Shown: positions 1-6,862 of the stretch, piece by piece
Position numbering within the stretch: position 1 is the stretch's first letter
Layout: each line of letters starts with the position of its first letter
Source: a bacterium TMED88
GTDB taxonomy: Bacteria; Myxococcota_A; UBA9160; UBA4427
Reading direction: 5' to 3'
DNA: 45,842 nt
Assembly: GCA_002171515.1 (NCBI GenBank)
Contig: NHEP01000018.1
Coordinates: 1-45,842 of the forward strand
Program-made: the position numbers and the translations under genes
The notes under the pieces: model-generated
The model's database searches: none
Told to the model about the DNA's origin: nothing
What the model saw: only the letters and a program-made list of their open reading frames with translations

Positions 1-597
1 GAAGGAGCCGTCGCTGAAGACCGCTGAATTCAGGCAGGCGAAGAAATTGTCCGAATAGGGGACCACGCTGCCGAGATACTCTCGAATGAGATCAGGATGG
101 GTTTCGACTGCCTCGGAGAACGAGCAGAAGATGATGCCTTTCTTTTCGAGTTCAGATTTGAACGTGGTGGCCACAGAGACGCTGTCGAAGACAGCATCCA
201 CGGCCACCTTGACGCCCGAGAGTCGCTTCTGCTCTTCCAATGAGATGCCCAGCTTCTCGTAAGTCCGAAGGAGTTCCGGGTCCACCTCGTCCAGACTTTC
301 GAGTTCAACCGGTGCCTTGGGGGCGGAGTAATAGATGATGTCTTGATAATCAATCTCGGGATAGTCGACCTGGGCCCATGTGGGTTCGTTCTTTTCCTCC
401 AGCATCTCGAGAAATCGACCCAGGGCTTTCAGGCGAAAGTCGAGGAGCCATGCCGGTTCGTTCTTCTTCGCGGAGATCGCGCGAACGACTTGCTCGTTGA
501 GGCCCGGCGGGAGTCGATCTTCTTCGACGTCCGTGACAAAGCCGTACTGGTACTCTTGATTGGCGAGCTGCTTCAGCGCTTCATTTTTCTCAGGCAT
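1..597 (-). CDS. sufB: Fe-S cluster assembly protein SufB (partial, 3' end outside window)
   Basis: The first 199 codons of SufB are present, and the gene continues past the left edge. SufB is the scaffold subunit of the SufBCD complex, which builds iron-sulfur clusters in the cytosol. The translation carries the near-invariant SufB N-terminal blocks: [18 protein letters not shown], then [18 protein letters not shown], the block [18 protein letters not shown], and [15 protein letters not shown], ending in [20 protein letters not shown]. The ATG at 597 directly abuts the stop codon of the upstream regulator, and its GAGGTG ribosome site lies inside that gene, so the two are co-transcribed and probably translationally coupled. 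sufC, sufD and sufS would be expected just beyond the left edge (inference). Confidence 0.96.
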   Translation of the reverse strand, partial: MPEKNEALKQLANQEYQYGFVTDVEEDRLPPGLNEQVVRAISAKKNEPAWLLDFRLKALGRFLEMLEEKNEPTWAQVDYPEIDYQDIIYYSAPKAPVELESLDEVDPELLRTYEKLGISLEEQKRLSGVKVAVDAVFDSVSVATTFKSELEKKGIIFCSFSEAVETHPDLIREYLGSVVPYSDNFFACLNSAVFSDGSF

Positions 598-1122
598 TTA
601 GTTCACCTCTTCAACCGCAGGGGGGCTCAGCTCACCGGCGGCGGCCCATCCGACGAGGCCCACAAGGGGGCGGTGTTCATTTGCGAAGGCCGGGTTGGTG
701 AGGTCCGCCAGGGTGACACTTGCGAGCGCGTTGTGGACGACGTGGTTGATCACCAGCCACGGGCTTTTGACCGCGCAGTTACTCTCAAGATCACAGCGGT
801 CTGGGCCCAAATTGCACTGGGTTAAAGCCAAAGGGCCGTCGAGGGCGGTGATCATGTCAGCGACGGACAGCTCAGCCGGCCGCCGGGCGAGTAAGTAGCC
901 GCCCTTCACGCCTCGATGCGAGGTCAGCACGCCGGCCCGGGTGAGGGTTTTGAGCACTTTGCTCACCATGGGAAGGGGCAGGTTAACCTGCTCGGCGACC
1001 TCACGGGCGGTCAGGGGCCGGCCAACCTCGTGGTCCTCGCCAGACTCCCCGCCCTCGGCCTGTTGGGCAAAGTGGGCAAGAAGGATGATGCCGTAGTCGG
1101 CGATTTTGCTGAGTCGGAACAT
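598..1122 (-). CDS. Rrf2-family Fe-S-responsive transcriptional regulator (IscR/SufR-like)
   Basis: A 174-residue Rrf2-family DNA-binding regulator. The N-terminus MFRLSKIADYGIILL is the classic Rrf2 opening. A winged helix follows (TAREVAEQVNLPLPMVSKVL, about 38-57) with the wing SHRGVKGGYLLAR. Three cysteines at about 103, 110 and 116 (CNLGPDRCDLESNC) match the [2Fe-2S]-binding triad of IscR, with one extra residue in the first spacer. An acidic insert near residues 23-34 is unusual. The reading frame is open upstream to 1215, but family alignment favours the ATG at 1122. Directly upstream of sufB, it most likely senses Fe-S status and controls the suf operon, as IscR and SufR do. Whether it represses or activates cannot be seen. 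Confidence 0.92.
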   Translation of the reverse strand: MFRLSKIADYGIILLAHFAQQAEGGESGEDHEVGRPLTAREVAEQVNLPLPMVSKVLKTLTRAGVLTSHRGVKGGYLLARRPAELSVADMITALDGPLALTQCNLGPDRCDLESNCAVKSPWLVINHVVHNALASVTLADLTNPAFANEHRPLVGLVGWAAAGELSPPAVEEVN

Positions 1123-1166
1123 GAAGTCTCGCTGGAGGGGGGTTTTGGGGATGGCCGGAGAATAGG

Positions 1167-1206
1167 GGACCAATCCGGTTCCGTAAGTAGAGTACCACTT
1201 TGGTCC
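1167..1206 (-). promoter_or_regulatory. Inverted repeat upstream of the Rrf2-suf operon, possible operator
   Basis: A perfect 7-base inverted repeat, GGACCAA at 1167-1173 and TTGGTCC at 1200-1206, lies 45-84 bases upstream of the regulator start in the 159-base gap before the LuxC-like gene. Rrf2 regulators of suf/isc operons usually control their own promoter, so an operator is expected here. The site does not match a consensus I can name. The assignment rests on position and symmetry only. Confidence 0.3.
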
Positions 1207-1281
1207 GGATTCCAAACCCCAGCCCGCGTTGGCCTTTCTCGAAGCTACCCCGCGGGGCCCAAGGGAGGGGGCGGGTCTCTC

Positions 1282-2580
1282 TTAGAGGGCCGGGTCGGGC
1301 TCTTGCTGGGTGATGCGCACTAAGGGGGCAAGCAGGGATTGACCATCATGGGGCCAATCCAGGGGGGGCGCCTGCATGCGCCCCGGACGGCAGATTCGCG
1401 TGGCGCCCAGCGCGAGCAGCCGATCGGCAAACGCCGCCCGTCTCTCGGGGAGCGCCACCAAGGCCGCACTCGAAAGGTGGGGCCCAATCGGGGCGAGGGC
1501 GTTTTCCAATTCGCGGGTTTCCTCAACCGGGTAGAGGCGCAGAAATCGGTGGCCTGGACACGGCCGCCATGTGCTGTCCCCCTCGAGCACGACAGTCCAA
1601 GACGTGTTTGCTCCGGCCAGGACGGCGGGCGGGTCGCCGGCGGCGGAGCGGAGCGTGGCTTGATCTCGTTCATGCACAATTTGCGTGGCGGCCTCAGTTT
1701 CGACCGCGCCGGGGGGGAGGGTCTCGCCGAGGTCTTCCAGGGCCGCCGCGATCGCTGGGCCCAAGCGGGCAACGCCCTCGGCCGCGCCGGGTCCCACCAC
1801 GTACAGGCCGGCGGGGGACAGGCAACCTTGCTGGTCCCAGAGCACAACGTCGAAGGCAATATCCTGGGCAAGGCCCGACACGTCATCCGTCAGAGATTCG
1901 CTGTCGATGACTTCAATCGAGAGACGGTGTCCGTATGGGACGAGGCGCGCGGTGCTTTGAAGCCGGGTGGCGAGCGAACGAATCGTGGCGTCGTGACCGC
2001 TGGCCACAATGCACGGGGCCTCGAGAAATAGATTCAGACCTGCATCGTCGTGACTGGGGAACGAGACAACCTCCAGTGCTGTGCCGATCTCTTCGTCAAC
2101 GGCGCGAATGGACTCGGCGAGGAGCGGAGCTGTGATCGGGTCGCGGGAGGATGGTTTGACGAGAACGGGTGAAAGGCACGCGAGCGAGAGGATAGGCTGA
2201 AGAAGAGAGGGCATGGGGATCGCGCCGGCCAGCACGATATGCGTACTGGAGAACGAGACCCATCGCCGGCCTGACCCGGAGAGCAGGGCGCTCTGTTCTC
2301 GTTCAATGGTTTCCCGCAGAGCATCCCCTGACCATGTTTCCAGGCCCAGCTTCAAACCTGCCCGCGTGAGGTCAGCCGGGAACCCGCCCGCACCGTCGAG
2401 TTCTTGGGCGAGGCGAGCTCTCCACGGTGAACCGGCTTGCTGCCAATCATCGAGAACCTGTGCCAGCACAGCCAAGACCGATTGAGTGCCGCGATTCAGA
2501 AGGATCTCTCGGGCCACTTCAAGACGTCCGCGCGCAGCGTTCAGACGCTCTTGGTTTTCATCGGGCCATTGGATTTTCAA
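1282..2580 (-). CDS. LuxC-like acyl-CoA/acyl-protein reductase
   Basis: A 432-residue member of the LuxC acyl-CoA reductase family (aldehyde dehydrogenase superfamily), which reduces an acyl-thioester to an aldehyde with NADPH. The catalytic-cysteine block DQQGCLSP (249-256, Cys253) and the C-terminal signature GRMQAPPLDWPHDG (400-413) are both LuxC hallmarks. The start is a TTG at 2580 with AGAGGG about eight bases upstream. It is the third gene of the aminotransferase-luxE-luxC operon, 62 bases after the LuxE-like gene. In bioluminescent bacteria LuxC takes the acyl group from LuxE. No luxAB or luxD is seen here, so light production is not the role. The aldehyde would instead be available to the aminotransferase (inference). 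Confidence 0.9.
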   Translation of the reverse strand: MKIQWPDENQERLNAARGRLEVAREILLNRGTQSVLAVLAQVLDDWQQAGSPWRARLAQELDGAGGFPADLTRAGLKLGLETWSGDALRETIEREQSALLSGSGRRWVSFSSTHIVLAGAIPMPSLLQPILSLACLSPVLVKPSSRDPITAPLLAESIRAVDEEIGTALEVVSFPSHDDAGLNLFLEAPCIVASGHDATIRSLATRLQSTARLVPYGHRLSIEVIDSESLTDDVSGLAQDIAFDVVLWDQQGCLSPAGLYVVGPGAAEGVARLGPAIAAALEDLGETLPPGAVETEAATQIVHERDQATLRSAAGDPPAVLAGANTSWTVVLEGDSTWRPCPGHRFLRLYPVEETRELENALAPIGPHLSSAALVALPERRAAFADRLLALGATRICRPGRMQAPPLDWPHDGQSLLAPLVRITQQEPDPAL

Positions 2581-2642
2581 AGGCTTTCCCTCTTGCCGTC
2601 GAGGCGTGATTCACGCCTGCTTTTCCCACCGGGCACAACCTG

Positions 2643-3797
2643 TTAGCGCGGTCTGTTCTGTCGTCCGAGCATTTCGTCCGCCGCGATTGAGCAGCCCCGT
2701 TGTTCGGCATCGGGCTCGCGCCCCAGAATTTCAAAACCGATGGGGCGGCCTTGTGGATCGAGAATATGGCGACCCAAGTCCGCGGTTTCGATGGCCGCAA
2801 TGCTTCCCGTGTTGGCGAGATCATGAATGACCACCATCCCGACGTCGCCCGGCGGGACTTCGCGAAGGCTTGCGGGGTCTAGAATTCGCACCCGCACCCA
2901 AGGCGGGCCAAGCTTTCGACGCGGCCCATCGGGGTCGACCAAGGTCGAATCGTAGAACTGGCTACCGAGTTCCGTCATGCCGTATTGGTTGATGATCCGG
3001 GAAGAGGGGATGCCCATTTGCTCCGAGATCCATCCATGGAGCTCCGCACGGGGGATTTCGCGGGCTTGGCCCTTAAACCCGCCCGTTTCCATGACGCGCG
3101 AGCCCGGCGGGCAGTTCCAACTCTCCCCTTGACGCGTCATGTCTTCGAGGAGATGGACGAAAGAGAACGCCGTACCCAGAAGAACCCAAGGATCTCCGGA
3201 TGCGCGAATGCGGTCTTGGGTTTGTTGGACGGTTTCAAGATCGAGGGCGCCCTGATGAACGACATACCGGGTTTCCATCGACCCGTGTGCTTGGACGAGT
3301 TGATCGAACATGTGTGAGAGAGAGGAATCCGGATTCTCATGACCGGTTGGAGCGAGGATGCACATGGGGAGTCGCCAGGGCTCGATCGAGTCGGTCTTGA
3401 AGTCGGGGAAGAGCAAATGCTCGAGGGTGGGGATCAGCGATGCCTCATAGACATCCAAAGTATCGAGGGGCAAAGCACCGCGCTTTTGGCCACTGGTTCC
3501 GCTGGTGCGAAACGTGCGAACGGTTCGGTTGGCCGGGAAACAACGAAGCTCGACCTCTTTGAACGCCCCCGTCGGAACTGGAGGAATTTGCGTCCAATGA
3601 GAGACATTGTCTGGGTTGAATCCACGGCCCTCGCAGAATCGACCATACGCCGGGCAATGCTCGAATTGAAACGCAAAGAGCCTTCGGGCGAGCGAATCAA
3701 AGCGCTCTTCGTCGAAGCGCCACAGGGGTTCGGCCATCCAGTCAAGAACCTGACGGTCGAGTGACTGTCGCGAAGGCGGGGCACTGTGAGTCTGCAT
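2643..3797 (-). CDS. LuxE-like acyl-protein synthetase
   Basis: A 384-residue LuxE-family enzyme of the adenylate-forming superfamily. It should activate a carboxylic acid with ATP and transfer the acyl group to its own cysteine. Visible motifs are the phosphate loop RTSGTSGQKRG (97-107), the adenylate motif QYGMTE (271-276), and the C-terminal RGCSIAADE block with Cys369 at the place of the acylated cysteine of LuxE. The frame is open far upstream through the aminotransferase gene, but the ATG at 3797 gives the family's usual length and overlaps the aminotransferase stop in TGATG, indicating translational coupling. It is the natural partner of the LuxC-like reductase. The acid substrate is unknown; a fatty acid is the default expectation. 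Confidence 0.92.
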   Translation of the reverse strand: MQTHSAPPSRQSLDRQVLDWMAEPLWRFDEERFDSLARRLFAFQFEHCPAYGRFCEGRGFNPDNVSHWTQIPPVPTGAFKEVELRCFPANRTVRTFRTSGTSGQKRGALPLDTLDVYEASLIPTLEHLLFPDFKTDSIEPWRLPMCILAPTGHENPDSSLSHMFDQLVQAHGSMETRYVVHQGALDLETVQQTQDRIRASGDPWVLLGTAFSFVHLLEDMTRQGESWNCPPGSRVMETGGFKGQAREIPRAELHGWISEQMGIPSSRIINQYGMTELGSQFYDSTLVDPDGPRRKLGPPWVRVRILDPASLREVPPGDVGMVVIHDLANTGSIAAIETADLGRHILDPQGRPIGFEILGREPDAEQRGCSIAADEMLGRQNRPR

Positions 3798-5116
3798 CAC
3801 GACGAAGCCGCTTCTTCGCCAGCGAGTTCCTCGATCAGAACCATGGCTCCGAGGTCGAGCTGTTCGGGGCCAATGCAGAGGGGCGGCGTCAACGAGACAA
3901 CACGGCCCCCTGGGCCCGAGGGCAGTACAATCACCCCTCTTTCGAGTGCGCGGCGGGTCACTCGTTGAGCGAGTTTTGGGGTTGTGCATTCGATCCCGAT
4001 CATCATCCCCAATCCGCGAACCTCGGCGACGCCGCTCAAAGAGCGACAGGCTTTCTGCAGTCGTTCGAGCAGTGCCAACCCGCACCGCTCAGCTCGCTCG
4101 ACGAGCCCTTCCCGATCAATCGTCTGTAGGGCGGCCAAGGCGGCGGCACAACTCGCGGGGTGTCCGAGAAAAGTCTGAGTGTGGAGGGCCTCGCCCTGAG
4201 ATGCAGGCCAGCAGTCCATGACCTCAGCTCTTCCCATACACGCCGAAATGGGCATCCCCGCTGAAAGGCCTTTGCCCAAACAGAGCAAATCCGGGACCAC
4301 GCTTTCGTGCTCGCAGGCGAAGAATCGACCCGTGCGACCGCAGCCCGTGTAGATCTCGTCGGCGATGAGTAGCCAACCCGCGCGGTCGCAGGCCTCACGC
4401 AGACCTCGCAAAAAACCCTTTGGCGGAACCCGCTCTCCGCCTCTTCCCTGAATGGGCTCAACGATTACCGCTCCGACAGCCTGGCCACACGCTTCGAGCT
4501 CCTCCGCGGTTCGGAGAACCCCCTGGAGATCGCCGAAGGGAGCGAAACCGGTCGCATGAGCGAGCCGCTCGGTAAACGGCTGTCGAAAGTCAGCCCGAGC
4601 TGTCGTGTCGAGGGCCCCCATCGAGAGTCCGTGGTAGCCCCCCTCGAAGGCCACGATTCCCGGTCTCCCAGTCGCGATCAGGGCCGTCTTCAGCGCGGTC
4701 TCAACGGCGTCTGCGCCGGAGCATCCCAGCAGGCCCTTTGCACGGACCGCTCCGGGGTAGCGGGAAGCCAGGGCCTCAAGCAGCTCGACTTTGACGCGCG
4801 GTGGATGAACGTCGCCCATTCCGTGCAGCAGGTTCTCGGCTTGGCTCGCGATGGCGGTCACAACATGCGGATGGGCGTGACCGACACTTGCGACGCCGAA
4901 AGCCCCGGTGAAATCGATGTAGCGATTGCCATCCACATCCCACACGTTGGCGCCGGCCGCCCGTTCCCAAAAGATGGGGGCTTCGGGTTCGAGGCATGTG
5001 ACATTGCGATTTTCGACGGCACCCAGTCGACCTGCCAGGGCTCGGGAGGCCGGCCCAGGAACGGTTCCCGTCACTTCGGGCAGCCAATCATTGAAGGGTG
5101 AGTGTTCGGCGGTCAT
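3797..5116 (-). CDS. Class III PLP-dependent aminotransferase
   Basis: A 439-residue class III aminotransferase, the acetylornithine/4-aminobutyrate type that works on omega-amino groups or aldehydes. The PLP lysine is Lys282 in LCLGKGLSAGMP. The cofactor-ring aspartate is Asp253 in LLIADEIYTGCGRTG, and the glycine-rich FEGGYHGLSMGAL block is at 157-169. It is the first gene of the operon and overlaps the LuxE-like gene by one base. An acid-activating enzyme, an acyl reductase and an omega-transaminase together give a plausible acid to aldehyde to primary-amine route. The reverse direction for the transaminase is also possible. The divergent gene is folK, 150 bases away. Exact substrate not assignable. 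Confidence 0.9.
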   Translation of the reverse strand: MTAEHSPFNDWLPEVTGTVPGPASRALAGRLGAVENRNVTCLEPEAPIFWERAAGANVWDVDGNRYIDFTGAFGVASVGHAHPHVVTAIASQAENLLHGMGDVHPPRVKVELLEALASRYPGAVRAKGLLGCSGADAVETALKTALIATGRPGIVAFEGGYHGLSMGALDTTARADFRQPFTERLAHATGFAPFGDLQGVLRTAEELEACGQAVGAVIVEPIQGRGGERVPPKGFLRGLREACDRAGWLLIADEIYTGCGRTGRFFACEHESVVPDLLCLGKGLSAGMPISACMGRAEVMDCWPASQGEALHTQTFLGHPASCAAALAALQTIDREGLVERAERCGLALLERLQKACRSLSGVAEVRGLGMMIGIECTTPKLAQRVTRRALERGVIVLPSGPGGRVVSLTPPLCIGPEQLDLGAMVLIEELAGEEAASS

Positions 5117-5266
5117 GAGGGCAGCAGTGTAGCCGTGTGGTTGAAGAACTCGCGTGATCGCACACGCCTCAGGGTGAGAACGCCGCGCGTGTTCACGCTA
5201 GGGTGCGTCGGGGGCAGCCATCCGCCGGCGGACGAGGGTGACGGAGGCTGACCCGGGGGTAGAGAA

Positions 5267-5842
5267 ATGGACAAGCCGAGGCGAGCTTGGATCGCGTTGG
5301 GGTCAAATTTGGGCGACCGCTTACAGGCCCTCGAGCGTGCTCGTGCGCGGCTCACGGCCCACCATGCGATGTCTTTTCAAGCCGCTTCGCGGCTCTGGGA
5401 GACGGAACCCGTAGGCCCTCCAGGCCAGGGTCCGTATCTCAACGCGGTGCTCGGATTGGACTGCCGCCTGGCCGCCGCCGCATTGCTTGAGCTGCTTCTG
5501 GATCTCGAGCGAGCCCTGGGGCGGCGTCGAGAGCCAAGCGCTCTGCGGTGGGGCCCTCGCCTGATTGATCTCGACCTTCTTCTCCTGGGGTCGGAACAAA
5601 TTTGTCAGCCCGGTCTAGAGGTTCCGCATCCCCGGCTTGGCGAGCGCCCGTTTGTTCTCGCCCCTCTGAACGAACTCGCTCCCGAACTCCGTCCACCGGG
5701 GAGTGCCCGCACCGTGGCCGAATTGCTCTCGGCCTGCCCATTGGTTCCGGGCTCCGTTCGGCCCTGGTCCGCCTCCGCCCGCTGGTCCGCGGAGGGGCTC
5801 GTAGAGGGCCCTCCCGTTCTGGGGCCGACCGCAGGGAATTAA
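5267..5842 (+). CDS. folK: 6-hydroxymethyl-7,8-dihydropterin pyrophosphokinase (HPPK)
   Basis: A 191-residue HPPK. It transfers pyrophosphate from ATP to 6-hydroxymethyl-dihydropterin, the step before dihydropteroate synthase in folate synthesis. Family motifs are clear: WIALGSNLGDRL at the N-terminus, WETEPVGPPGQGPYLNAV, then WGPRLIDLDLLLLG, and VPHPRLGERPFVLAPL. The C-terminal 30 or so residues, rich in Ser, Pro and Gly, lie beyond the usual HPPK end at about 160 residues. The ATG at 5267 follows a GGGGGTAGAG stretch. No folP or folB lies next to it. Confidence 0.94.
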   Translation: MDKPRRAWIALGSNLGDRLQALERARARLTAHHAMSFQAASRLWETEPVGPPGQGPYLNAVLGLDCRLAAAALLELLLDLERALGRRREPSALRWGPRLIDLDLLLLGSEQICQPGLEVPHPRLGERPFVLAPLNELAPELRPPGSARTVAELLSACPLVPGSVRPWSASARWSAEGLVEGPPVLGPTAGN

Positions 5843-5843
5843 C

Positions 5844-5856
5844 TACTTCTAGAGTA
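5844..5856 (+). promoter_or_regulatory. Near-palindrome upstream of APS reductase, possible operator
   Basis: A 13-base near-palindrome, TACTTCTAGAGTA, sits at the end of folK and about 90 bases before the APS reductase start, in a locally AT-rich stretch (5841-5946). The half TAGAGTA also occurs at 1188-1194 inside the Rrf2-suf promoter region. A seven-base match can easily be chance, so this is only a candidate regulatory site. Confidence 0.2.
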
Positions 5857-5946
5857 AGGAATTTGCACTGCTATTCCGACTCCTGTACTAAAGAATCAAG
5901 ACAAACACGGCGATATCACTTGATGTCGACTGAGGGTTCTTCAGCA

Positions 5947-6726
5947 ATGGCCAGTGCGCTTCCTGTGGAAACTTCTAAAAAAGCCAATACGATTAGAACT
6001 TTGAAGAGCTTCGACGGCCTTGAAATGGAATCTTGGTCCGCCGAGCAATTATTGACTTGGGCAATCAAGAATTATCACCCACGCTTGGCCTTGTCGGCGT
6101 CATTCGGCGCGCCCGAGGGCATGGCGCTCCTCGACATGATGCATCGCATCGAGCCCGAGAGCCGCGTCTTTGTCCTCGATACTGGGCGCCTGCATTCCGC
6201 GACCTACGACCTGATCGACCGGGTTCGTGATCGTTACGGAAAGTCTGTCGAGGTCATCTTTCCCGAGGCCAGCCGCGTGGAAACCCTCGTGCGGGAACGA
6301 GGCATGAACTTGTTCTACGAGTCGCAAGAAAATCGCCAGCTCTGCTGTCGCATTCGTAAGGTCGAGCCGATGAGGCGTTACCTGACCCAGCTGGACGCGT
6401 ATGTGAGTGGTCTTCGCCGCGATCAGAATCTCAACCGGCGCGATACGCCGAAAATCGAGCTTGATGTTGGGCATGGCGAGCTCGTCAAGTTGAATCCAAT
6501 CGCCGACTGGACTCGGGATCGAGTGATGGACTACGTGGCGGAGCACCGAGTGCCGATTAACCGACTCCATCGAGAGGGTTTTCCATCGGTCGGCTGTGCG
6601 CCTTGCACCCGGGCGGTCCGCCCCGGGGAAGATCCGCGCTCAGGACGCTGGTGGTGGGAAAGTGATGACACCCGTGAATGCGGTCTGCATCTCCCGGATG
6701 ACCAGGAAGGCGGATCGGGCATTTGA
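5947..6726 (+). CDS. cysH: Assimilatory phosphoadenylyl/adenylyl-sulfate reductase (APS-type, [4Fe-4S])
   Basis: A 259-residue CysH-family reductase that converts adenylyl sulfate to sulfite using thioredoxin-type electrons. It has the two cysteine pairs that bind a [4Fe-4S] cluster, Cys133-Cys134 (QLCCRIRKVEPM) and Cys217/Cys220 (VGCAPCTR), so it belongs to the APS-using branch rather than the cluster-free PAPS branch. The catalytic cysteine is Cys245 in the terminal ECGLH motif. LSASFGAPEG (49-58) and LDTGRLH (77-83) are the nucleotide-binding blocks. The frame is open from 5602. I chose the ATG at 5947 because TGAGGG lies about 11 bases upstream; ATG 5923 is the alternative. It depends on Fe-S assembly, linking it to suf at the left edge (inference). 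Confidence 0.94.
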   Translation: MASALPVETSKKANTIRTLKSFDGLEMESWSAEQLLTWAIKNYHPRLALSASFGAPEGMALLDMMHRIEPESRVFVLDTGRLHSATYDLIDRVRDRYGKSVEVIFPEASRVETLVRERGMNLFYESQENRQLCCRIRKVEPMRRYLTQLDAYVSGLRRDQNLNRRDTPKIELDVGHGELVKLNPIADWTRDRVMDYVAEHRVPINRLHREGFPSVGCAPCTRAVRPGEDPRSGRWWWESDDTRECGLHLPDDQEGGSGI

Positions 6727-6862
6727 ATCCCCGCCCTCTTTGATTTCAGCCTGAGAAACACCGGAGTCTTCGCGGCGGGTCGGATGCATCGGCCCGGTCT
6801 ATGCTCCCCGGTGCCGACTGTTTTCCTTCCCGAAGACGGATTGGCCGTCCTCGGAGAGTGGA

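Noticed and set aside
3798-4085. In-frame upstream extension of the LuxE-like gene
   Set aside because: The added residues overlap the aminotransferase in another frame and look like random Arg/Ser/Pro sequence; the ATG at 3797 gives the family's normal length.
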